This document shows, one piece after another, positions 1 through 12,000 of a stretch of DNA of 34,404 nucleotides. The position numbers and the translations under genes were made by a program. How positions within the stretch are numbered: position 1 is the stretch's first letter; each line of letters opens with the position of its first letter. The stretch lies in contig MOYD01000062.1 in the NCBI GenBank assembly GCA_001899395.1, positions 48,389 through 82,792 on the forward strand, given 5' to 3'. Under the pieces are notes generated by a model that worked only from the letters and a program-made list of their open reading frames with translations, ran no database searches and was not told where the DNA came from. Source of the DNA: Candidatus Gastranaerophilales bacterium Zag_111. Lineage in GTDB: Bacteria > Cyanobacteriota > Vampirovibrionia > Gastranaerophilales > Gastranaerophilaceae.

Positions 1-3000
1 TGTAATATCGCCGCTTTCATTCCAAATAGTTAAATCTCCGGAAGTTTTGATAAGTCCGCCCATTGTAATATCAGACGCGGTAGCATTTGAAGTATCAAGT
101 GTCGGATTATTATGGTCAAAATAATTATTTATTGTTATATCACCGGCTTTTTCGCTGCTGCCTTCATCTGTAATATAGAAAACGTTATCATTAACAGCCT
201 CATCTGTATTTGCAAGATACCCGAAATTTTTATTATTAAATATCAAGCCAGTATCAGATGCTGAACCTAAATCTATATTTTTGAACACAAGGTCTCTGTT
301 TGAATAGTTCTCAACAGTCAAACTTGGTGAATAAGTTCTGAATTTACCGGAACCTGTGACCTCATTACGTTCTAACCCGTTAAGTTCAATCTTAGACGGA
401 AGAACTTTTAAATTTTCAAACTGAATTGAAGCACGGTCAATATCAACCCCGGACAAAGGATTATCTTCCAGATAAGCTATCTGGTCAGTTATTGAAGTTA
501 TATTCTCGTTATATTCGTTTATACTATTTGAAATCCCGGTGTTATATTCAGCTAAAGTCGCCTTATCATTAGTTAAAGTATCAAGATAAGTGTTCAAAGA
601 GGTTTGAATTTCAGAAATACTATCAGCGGATTCAACAATTATCTTTCCGTCGTAAGTTGAGAAATAATCATTTTCAACCATTTTACCGTTTTCAGAATTA
701 AAACTATCCAGAATATTTGTCTTCTGTGCTTCAGACAAATATTGAGCAGGAATATTATTGCCGTCGTCATCTGTGTATGCTTCTTTGACTATTATTGTAT
801 TAAGATAATCTGATAAAGAAGACTTATCACTTGTGTAGGCATCTTCATTGTAGTAATCATAAATTTTGTCAAATATTTCCTGTGAAATTTGATTATCTCC
901 GGAGCCTACAACCGTACCTTGAATATTATCTTTCATTGTTGTTTGAACATCGGTTGTTAAAATTGTTTCTTTATCGTTCACTTCTGCAAGGATTTTATTT
1001 ATTTCAGCAATCTGGCTTTCATAAACTGCTATATCCGCATCATTTGAGTCTTTTGTATTTTGCAACTCAGTCAATTTTGCATTAAGCAATTCTAATTCGC
1101 TATTAAGAGAATTTATTGTTTCCTGTGTTAAAGTTTCGCTATCAATTGTCACTGCATCGACAACTTTATACTCGTTTTCGATAAATCCTTCAATATTTGT
1201 TATTGTGCCGTCTTTATCAATAGTCATTGACCTTTGAGCGTTATGTCCGGCTCTTATTTCACCATCTAAAGCCAGGCTATTATTGATATTTTTAGTTACA
1301 CTTGAATAAGTTTTCTTTTTAACAATAGGAATACCAAACAAGGCATAACTGGTCTTTTTTGAATATATCTTTGAATTCAATATGTTGCTTCCGTCTGTGT
1401 AATTGACAATAACATCTTTACCTGATGAGATAAGAGCATTAGACGGAACATTAAGAGCGTTATTTACTGTATAATTTATGCCTCCGCCGGTCTCGCCGGT
1501 TGCAATAGCGGCTTTTACTACTACACTGACTGTCTGGTTAAGCTTATTTGTTGAATTTTTCATAAAATCAATCTGAGCTAATGACCCTGTCGAAATTGTT
1601 CCGTTATTGTTTACGGTATTGTCTATAGCCAAATTCAAGTTTGAATAACCTTCGGCATCTCTTCCGCCAAAGTGCCCAACATCAAGACTTACACCTGAGG
1701 ATAAATCATTTGTTGAATCAAGTGCAAGGTTAAATTTAGCTGCATTTATTACAGAATTGGCATCATTATTGAAATTGTTGATATTATGAACATTCAAGTT
1801 AGAAGTTGCGTTAGCATGCACTGAAAATCCGCTGCCATCAGTAGAGATTGACTGTTTGAATGTTGAAGACGTATTTACGGCAGCAGTCATATTATTGGTT
1901 GCAGTAATATTTGAATTTTTTATATTAATATCGCTTTCCTGTTCGACTGTATTTGTCAAAGTGGTATCATTTGAAGCCAAGCCGCCGCCGGTTTTTATAT
2001 TATAATCAACACTCTGGTCATTTACATTACCAAGTTTTGCAGAGGATGATAAATTAACATTCTTTGCATGAATTGTCGAATTGTTTACTGTGACATCAGA
2101 GCTTGAATTAATATTATTTTGCAGCTTACTTCCTGAGGCAACCGCAACCCCTACAACATTTGCTTTCTTACGCATTGTTGCACGGTTTGTACTGGAGGCA
2201 TTTAATGTTACATCTCCGGTTGAATGGATATCTGCACCGGACATTGTTATTTTATTTGTTGTATTTAAGGTATTGGATGAAGTGTCTCTTGATAAGCCCA
2301 CAAGCGTTACATTAGTTTCACTTAAAATACTTTCTGCTGTATTTTCAGCACTTGCATTAATAATCAACTCATTTTTATAGTTTGTGTCTTGTGCTTTTGC
2401 TGAAATATTAACAAGTGAATCTCCCAAAGTTTGAGTTGTAACTTTCAATGTTCCAACCTGTACAAGTCCGCCGGATAACGCATCAGCAGAGTTATAAGTA
2501 TCTCTGTTCACATTTGAATTAACACTCATTTTACCAACAGAAAGGTTGCCGCCGATATTAACATTTGTATCCGTATCAATTATTGAATCAAGTTTATTAA
2601 CACTTGACCCGACAAGAGAAATATTACCGCTGATAAGTCTTGTTAATGTATCAGAGTTATCAGCCAAATCAATAACAGCATTCCCTTGAATTTCATTATT
2701 GCCTTGAATGTTAATCGTATTTGAACCGGTGATTTTTGAATTCATCAATAAAGTTTGTAAACTTACCGCACCTAGGCTGGAGCTTGAAGAACCGGTCGTT
2801 GCTTGTTTAGACATTTTTGACATCGCAGTTAAAGAATTCGTTTTTAATGATTTAGCATTAACTGTCACTGTAGAATTTGCATTAATCACTGCATTTTCAG
2901 ATGTCACACTTGCGCTCGCAAATGAGCTTTGTGCTGATTTTGCATTAACATTGGCAGTAATTGTTCCTGCACTATTAGTATTAGATGAAGAAACACCGGA

Positions 3001-6000
3001 GCGGATATTTATACTCTTTGCAAAATCGTTATCTTTACCGGAGATTGTTATATTACTGTTGTTAATACCGGCTTTGAAATCAGAATTTACAAACGAGCCC
3101 TGATATGAGGTATTTGCGTTATAGATAGCAAGTGTTCCGGCATAGAAAGTATTATCAACGTCAATACCTGAGTTTTTAGCTAAAATGTTAAGATTATTAG
3201 CCTGAATAGTTCCTGTTGCGTCAATAATTGCATTTGATACAACATTTGAAGTTGCTTTGTTTACAACAACATTTAATGTAGCTCCTGAAATTGATGCGGC
3301 TAAAAGTTCTGTACTCAATGCACTTCCGATTGTTGTATTTATATTTAAGGTATCAGCACTAATATTTACATTGTTTCCTGTAATTTTTGCATTAACTTTT
3401 GAATTGTCTTCAGCAATTGCAACATTCAGGTTTGTTGTTCCGATACCAGCTGTTCCTGCAATTGAGTTAGATGTTATTTTATTTGATGATGAAGTATCAA
3501 TATTAATGTTATTTTTTGCACTTACAGAAGCATTTGAAATATAGGCATTAGTTTCGGCATTGTTTCTGAAATATGCAGCATTACCATTTACTGCAATACC
3601 TCCAACAGAAGCTGCAGCTGCATTTGTATCGGCTTTTATTGTGTTTGATGATTTAACACTCACACTGCCATTATTTGAGGTAATCGAGCCGCCTGAAATA
3701 CTTGAAGTTGTTTTATACTTCATATCATTGACAAGAATGCCCACGGTTCCTGCGGCAGCTCCACCGGCGGTTGAGGCGTTTGTTGTTGTAAACGTATCAT
3801 TATTCGACGCTTTGACATCGACATTGCCGGTTGAGGTAATATCAGCGTTAATTTCAGCTATTACTCCGCCTTTTTGTTTATTAGTCGTTGAAACTGTTTT
3901 ACCTAATTTTTTAACTGATGAATTTGCGGAATTGATTGCGGTATTTTTCTGGCTTTCTAAATCAGATTCTCCAACTGCCCCGATACCTGACCCGATTGAA
4001 TTAACTACGACATTACCTGCAATACCGGCAAGCCCTACAGCAGCAGAGTTTGACAGATTAGTCATACCGATTACGGAATCCGCTGCAACATTAACACTAT
4101 TTGCAGTAATGGCTCCGGTTGTTCCAAGTATTTGTGATTTAACTTCATTATTTAAGACATTTACTACAACAGAAGCTCCTGCTGCCGCAACACCTGATGC
4201 GGCTAAAACTCCCGATGTATTTTGTATAGCAATAGTGTCTTTTCCTTCAACTGATAATTTACCGGATGAGGTTATATTTTTGTCCTTTGTATCAATATAA
4301 GCAGATGTGACATTTTCAATAACATTAACCAGTGCATTTGCTGATACTGCGGCAGTTCCGCTTGCTGTGAAACCTATATCTGTATTATTCAAATCTTCAC
4401 CGGATACAGCTTTTACGGTAATTGCTCCGGCATTAGTAATTTCAGTTGATAAAATATGAGCGTCTGTATTATTAGTAAACACATTAACTAAACTATTCAC
4501 CGCGGTTGCATCCCCTATGCCGTTGCCGGAAGCAGAACCTGAAATCGTCTCTACATTTGCGGTTGTATCTGCATTAACGGAAATAATTCCGCCTGAAATT
4601 GAAGAGTTTTCAATGTAAACATTTGTGTTGTTATCAAATATATTAACTATACCATTGTAAGTTATGGCAGCACCAACACCGTTTCCAGCTAAAGATGCCA
4701 TAAGTTCATACATATCAGCTTTTGTTGCTGCGTATACAGAAGTACTTACTGCATTATTAATTTCAGTATCAGAAATATACGCATTTGTATCATTTATCAG
4801 ATTATTTGTAATAACAAAACCTGAAACAGCAGCACCAACTCCGTTTCCGGTACCGCCAACCATTAAAGAGCCGGTATTGATATTTGTATAAGCACCGATA
4901 CTGTTTGTGCCGTTATCCAAAGTTGAACCGGTAATATAAGCATTAGATGAACCGACAAATGAATTTACCATCGGAGCAACCGCAACAGACGCTCCAACTC
5001 CGTTTGCGACTGCAGCAACATAAACATTATTAAGGTCAATATTATTTCGGGTTTTTACATTTGTATTTCCAACTATGTTTGAATTTTCAATATAAGAATT
5101 TACGGAATTTGATATAACATTTGAATTAACTCCAACAGCAGCTGAAGCCCCTGTTCCGGAGAAAGACGCCGCAAAGCCGATAGAATTTATATTGGTTTTA
5201 GCTAAGGAATCAAGTGTTACTCCGCCTTTTGTAACCTCTGATCCTGAAAGACTTGCTGTAGTTGAACCTTCGAGAATATTTACGTTGCCGTTAGCTGCTA
5301 CACTTGCAAACCCTGAACCTGCAATCCCTGCCATAGCGTCATAAGTTGTAATATTCTGTTCTGCCTCAATAATAAGCCCATTGTTTGAAGAAATTACAGA
5401 ATTAATAACAGACGCATTAACATCACTCGTTACAGTATTTACAATAATACTTCCGGTTGCAGCAGCAGAACCGGCTCCTGCAATACTTAAAACAGACACA
5501 AGCGGAGATAACTGTTCTATCTGGCTTATTGAAATATCATTATCTCCGTTATCTTTTAAGAAATTCAAAAGTGCAGCGGTTTTATTTTCAGAGGCTTTAT
5601 TGTAGCCATGAGTTGCTGAAACATTTATTTCATTGCCGGAAGTTATATTTGCATTATTAACAAGTGCGTTGACATCAGATGATATTATATTCACGACCCC
5701 AACACCTGTAACAGCAGCAGTTCCGGCACCGCCAACAGCAGCAATCATTGCAGAAAAGGCTTCATCAGAATAAGAATTTACATTAACACTGCCTGTTGCG
5801 TTAATGATAGAATTGTCATTGCCGCCGATTTGAGCAGTAGTAGTATTAACAAAAGTGTTTGATTTTAAAATTCCGCCAACTGCAGCAGCTCCTGCACCGT
5901 TTGCAGCTAAATCAACACTTTGAATATCTGTTGTTTTTTTCACATTAACGTTTATGTCTTTTGCATTATTAATACTTACTCCGCCGTCAATTTTAGAAAT

Positions 6001-9000
6001 CGTGTTATCAGAAATAACATTTACACTAGCGGCACCATTTACAGCAACAGAGCCGGCTCCGCCGCCAACCACAATAATTGAGCGGATATCTTCACGATTT
6101 TGTGCATTTACATTTATATCGCCGGTTGTTGAGATAACAGAACCGTTTGCAATTGAAGCAGTTGTAGCACCTTTAACCACATTTACAAACGCGGAACCGC
6201 CAACTGCTGCAGTACCGCCGCCTGTAATATTTCCTACAATTGCATTGACTACTGTGTAATCATTTGCCATAACATCAAGTGAATCTGCATTAATTGTTGT
6301 TCCTTGCACTTCAGCATTCACATGACTATTCAAAACTTTTGTAATCAAAGACCCTGAAACTCCGGCAGTAGAACCGCCTGCCGCATCAACAGTCATTTGC
6401 CAGTTTGCAAAAGAGGAAGCTAATCCGTCATCTCCGATTTGCGACATAATTTGGTCAACAGAGCCGATATCAGCGACTATATAATTACCGTCCGCCCCTT
6501 TTGTTCCGCCAAAAGAATTTTCTGAATTTGCACTTACTTTTACATTTCCGCTTGATGTAATTGAGCCTCTGCCGGTTAAAGCTTCAATATTTTTAGCTAT
6601 TACATCAACTGTAACCGAACCACCAACACCTGCTGTGCCGCCTGTTCCTGCGACTGTCATTGAACGCTGTGTAAATGTTGAGATATCACCTGCTTCAACA
6701 AGAACAGATGAAGAATTTAAAACATCTCCAAGTAATTTTGCACCTGTCGTATTTGTTATAATATTTGCCGCAATATCTGCTGCTACGGCTGCAGTACCGG
6801 ATGCACTTGCAGTTACGGCTGCAGCATTTATATCAAGAGTTTCATCAGAATTTGCACGGACTTTCACATCAGTACCGGCTGATAGAGTTGAACCGTCTGT
6901 TACAACCGCATTAATATCATTATCATAAACATTAACCAGGACATTTCCGCCAACGGCAACACCGCTTGAGGAACCGGCACCTACAAGAGTTAAACCGTGG
7001 TTTAAATTATCATAATCTGAAACAACATTTATTGCCCCTGTTGAATTTACAACAGAATTATCGACAGATGCCCCGATTGTACTTGACAGAACATTAACAA
7101 TACCATTTACATTAACAGTACTTCCGCCGCCTGTTTGAATACCCATATTTACAGCCAAAAATTCAAGGCTTTCATCAGAATCAGCATTAACATTTACAGA
7201 ACCGGATTTGCTGATTGTAGAATTTGTAATTGATGAATTAATATCGTTATCAATTACACTCACAATCGTTCCTAACCCTGCACCAAAACCGCTTGAAGCA
7301 GACGAAAACGACAAAGAACCGTTCACATTGGCATCGTGAATATCTGAATTTGCACCAACATTTACATCTCCGTTTGTTAAAATAACAGAGCCTGATGTAA
7401 TTGCTGCTGAAACCGTATTATTAAGAACATCTGTTCCAAGAGCGCCTGTGAAAGTATATCCTGATGAACTTCCGCTTACAACAGCTCCACCAACGGCAAA
7501 TGATACCAAATCTTCGGTATTTTCGCCTTTGTTATTTGCAATAACAGATAAATTATTAGCAGAAATTTTGCTGTCTGAGATTTCTGCACCGGTTGATTTA
7601 ACTAAAACATTTGTATTTGAAGCAATTCCTGCCCCAATTCCGGAACTTCCGCCTGATGTTACCCCAAGCCCTCCTGCTCCGTTATATAAATCTGTGTAAT
7701 TGTTTCCAACGACCGAAACCCCGTTTGCATCGTTGATAGTTGAATTTGAAATTTTGCCAATAACATCATTATCAATAACATTAACATTAAACGAACCGCC
7801 AACCGCAAGTTTTGTTCCGGAGGTTGAAGAGTTATCCGTTGCTGCACCTAGACCTGCTGCAACATTAATAATTTTGTTATATTCATCTGCAAGAACATTT
7901 AAGTTATACGCGTCTCCACCTGAGATTTTAGTATCTTCCACTATAGCTTTAGTTGATGTACCGTCATAGTTCACGTTGACAGCTGCACCGGCACCAACAG
8001 AACCGGCTTTTGCTCCGCCGCCTGCAATGTTATAAATTTGGTTTTTCTGGTTAGATGTAACTTCTAAGCTGTCACCTACTGTAATTTCAGAATTTAAAAC
8101 TTTTGCATCTGTAGTTGTGTTGTTTGTATTAACGTTTACAGCACCGGCTGCTGCAAGTGAAAAATTATCAGTCGAAGTTGTTGTAGTAGCTGTTTTATTG
8201 TCTCCGGTTAAGCTGCCGTCTGTGTTTGCAAGATTAGTAGATAAATCTGAACTATTGTTACTATCAACAGTTTTTTCAACCCATTTGCCATCAGCATCTT
8301 TTTCGTAAAGTGCTCCGCCTTCTTCATCTCTGTAGACACCGTTTTCATCAGGAGTATAAGTTTTTTCAACATTTTTTGTTATAACATTGCCGTTTTCATC
8401 TTTTTTCGGTGCACCTGTTTTCGGGTCACGAACAACTTCTTCTTCTGTAACAGTTATAGAATTAGTTTTCTTCATTGCATCATCTGCAACATCTGTCTGA
8501 TTTGTAACAGTTGAACCCGTTGCATTTTCTGAGGCAGTTTCATTAGCATTTGCAGTTTCTTGCAGTTTAGAATCTTTGCCTACCAAAGCGCTTAATTTAT
8601 CAATCCAGCCGCCAAAATTTCCCATACTCTGGGCACCGTTAGAATTTGCGGAGTTACCTTTATTAGCGTTTTCCTGTTTTTCTTTTTCCATTGCAACGCC
8701 GCCGGCAAAAGCTCCGGCAATTGAAGCATTGATGTTTTGCATTGAAGTATCTGATGTAACTTTTGCTGAATTTGAAGCTGTAATTTTTGAATTTTCAACA
8801 ACCGCATTAACGGTTTTGTTGATACTATTTACATTAACAGAAGCTCCAACCGCACCGCCTGATGATGATGTTTGGGTGCTGCCGGCGTCAACTGTTTCTT
8901 TTTGGGTTGCAAGAGCACCGCTTATTACAAAATTAGAAAGCTTATCTTTTGCATCTCTTTCTGTGTTTGTAACAATAAACCCGTCATCTCCGGTACCCAT

Positions 9001-12000
9001 TTCATAATCGTCATCTTCGTCTTTTGTTACAGTTGAAATCTTTGCCTTACCTGCATTGATTTCAACATTCTTTCCTGTAATTTCAGATTTATTTGTTACA
9101 CCTGAATAAGTTTCACCACCAATACTTTGAACGATAACAGAACCTGATATTGCGGCTTTTTCTGATTTTGCACCTGTTGCGGCTGCTGCAATATAAGCCT
9201 GCTCGCTTGCTGAGGCAACAACTACATCACCTGTTGTTATAACTTTTGAATTATCAATATAAGCTTTTGCATTATTATCAAAATTATTTACAAGCACTGA
9301 GCCGCCAAGCCCGAAAGTATCACCTTCTGTTGATGTGCTGTTATCGCCGATATCAGAAAAATTTTCAAGAAAATCAATTACGCCAACGGCATTATAATTA
9401 ACAACTGAATTAACTGCATTTACTGTAACATCACCGCTTCCTGCCGTAATTTCAGAACCGCCGGTTATACTTGCTAAAGTATTATTCTCAATTTCGTTAT
9501 ATACAAACGAGCCTGAAATACTTCCCGTATCGCCATCTGCTTGAGATTTTGCAAAGTTATTAAAGAAATTTTCAAATGTAACACCTGAATTGTCTTTGGA
9601 TTTTAAAGTTACACTAAACGGTAAATCACTTAGCAATGAATTTGTAATCTTAGAATCTATTGTATCATTACCTGTAATAGAATTTTTAATATTTCCGTCG
9701 TCATCTCTTTCCCAAGTATCAAGAAGTGAAAAATCCCAATCCGCGTCCGAACTTGAATCCGCTCCAATTCCCAATGTTAATTTGGCATTAACTTTCGGCA
9801 CAATTAAATTAATCTTAAACTCTCCGGCATTCATAGGTAATTCAGTTGTCGCATCAACTCTTAAACCGTTAGAATTCACTACTGAATTATTAATGTTTGC
9901 AATTGTATCATTAAGTTGTTGATTAACTATGATAGCAAGTCCTGCACCAAAATCAGCGTCTTTAGTTGCGTCCGCCGTAACAGTATTAGCCGTTAAATCA
10001 ACTGCATTGGCAATAACATCCAAAGCTCCCGGTATTGTTACAATTGAATTATCAACTTTAGCATTTGTTGCAATATTGCTCTTGTTGATAATCATTGAAC
10101 CGCCAATTTGTGCCCATGCCTGTTTTTTCTCCTGGCTTGCATTATTTGTATCAGTTTTCTGAACATTATTTGCGGTATTTTTCCCGTTATTTTCAGCAGT
10201 TGCACTATCAGACGATGCTGTATCCATTTGAGATTGTGTTTTTTCTACGGATTTTGATACAGACTTATCAAATATTTCGGTAAATTTATTTAGAGACTCT
10301 TCATCAGGTGTTTGACCGTCTTTAGCTTTTTTATATAAATTACTTACGGCATCTTTTAATTCTGTAAATTGTGATTTACTTTCACCACTGCCAGGCTTTT
10401 TATTTTTAAGACCTGATGTTGTTGAAATCTCATTTGATACAACATTCAAATTCTGTGCTACAACGCCAACAGAACCGGTTTCAGATGTCACAGATGAATT
10501 TGTAACTGTTGCTTCTGTTGTGATTTTTTCATTTTTCAGTAATAAATTAAGACCAACGCTTGAAGGAGCTTGAGTGGTTGTTTCAAAATCAGAATCGGAG
10601 CTGCTGCTGTCACTTTTCTTTTCCGTTTCCGGCGTTTTTGATGTCATTGCAATAGATGAAGTATTAGAATTAATTGCAGACAACAAAATATCTTCCCCCG
10701 CGTTTAGCGTAGAATTATCAACATTGACTTTTGTATTAGCCTCTGTTGAATGATTTAACCCCATAAACTGAATTGCAGCATAATCTTTCAGGTTAAACGA
10801 ATCTTCATTACTTAATTTGAGTGATGATTTATTAGAGCTTGCTGCCTGAATACTCAAATTTTCGCCTGCATTTATGGTTGAATTTGTTACATTAACCTCA
10901 GAAGTAGTTTTTGTACCCAAAGCATACAAAAATCCCTGTGAAATTTCAGCATTTTCATCTGCTTTCCCAACAGTAACAGAAGCAGTTGCATCTGCAGTTA
11001 TTGAGGTATCACCCTTTGATATAATATTTGAATTAACTACATCAACAATCGCACTTGCTCTTGCTCCGTCAAAATTCTCATAAATTTCACCGTTGAAATA
11101 ATTTACAATAATATCTTCTGCCTTTTCCAATGCAGTATCAGTATCATCAAAGATTGAACTTAACGCTGAATTTAATTTATCAAAGGTTGTTTTAACTGTT
11201 TCTTCGGCAGTTGCAGAAATTTCAACATCAGAACCGATTACAGCCGCATTATTTATCCCGATTGAGGCATTAGTTCCTGAATTTTCGACCTTTAGCATTC
11301 CGTCTTCATAATTTGTCTTGGCATTTGCAACAAGTACGACTTTCCCGTCTTGTAAATCAAGACCTGATGCGTTTTGTTTTCCGCCAGAAACAAGACTGTT
11401 AAATACCGTCTCTGCTGCCGATAACTCGTCAAAAGTTTCTGTACCTTTATAACCTGCTGCAATTCCCGCGGTCTTATCTGAATTTTGGTCTTTTGCTATA
11501 GTAATATTTTTACCGTAAATATTTACATCCCCGCGTGACAGAATTTTACCGTTAATAACAATATTCCCTTGAGAATCTGTGATTAAACCTTTATACAGGT
11601 CTGAGCCATATTCTAATTTTGATAAATCGCCGCTGTAGCCGCTCAAAAATTCATTATAAGTTGAAAGCGAAGGGGTCATTACAGAAAGCGAACCAACATT
11701 TAAAACCCCGGACGCACCTACAACCATACCGTTTGGTGAAACAAAAATTGCATGTCCGTTATAAAAATTCCCGTTTTGCATTGTGTTTACAATGCCGTTA
11801 ATGTTAATTTGATTATCAACAAGGTTTACAAAATGTTTGTATCCGTTTTTGTAAATTAAATTTGCAATATCCTGTTGTGAAAGGTTGAATTTCTCGTACT
11901 GTCTGAACTGAGTTGAACCGGAAAATTTTTCACCTTCAATGTTATAAATATTCCCGCCTGCTGCATTACTTCCTCCTGCAGAAATTCTGGAAATTTCTGA

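Noticed and set aside
4000-8200. Regularly recurring motifs as a CRISPR array or DNA tandem repeat
   Set aside because: The copies are similar only at the protein level, vary in spacing (155-255 nt) and lie inside an open coding frame.
831-11801. Many short plus-strand ORFs over the first 12 kb
   Set aside because: They are antisense shadows of the single long minus-strand adhesin frame, lack ribosome sites and have strongly repetitive, hydrophobic composition caused by the opposite-strand repeats.
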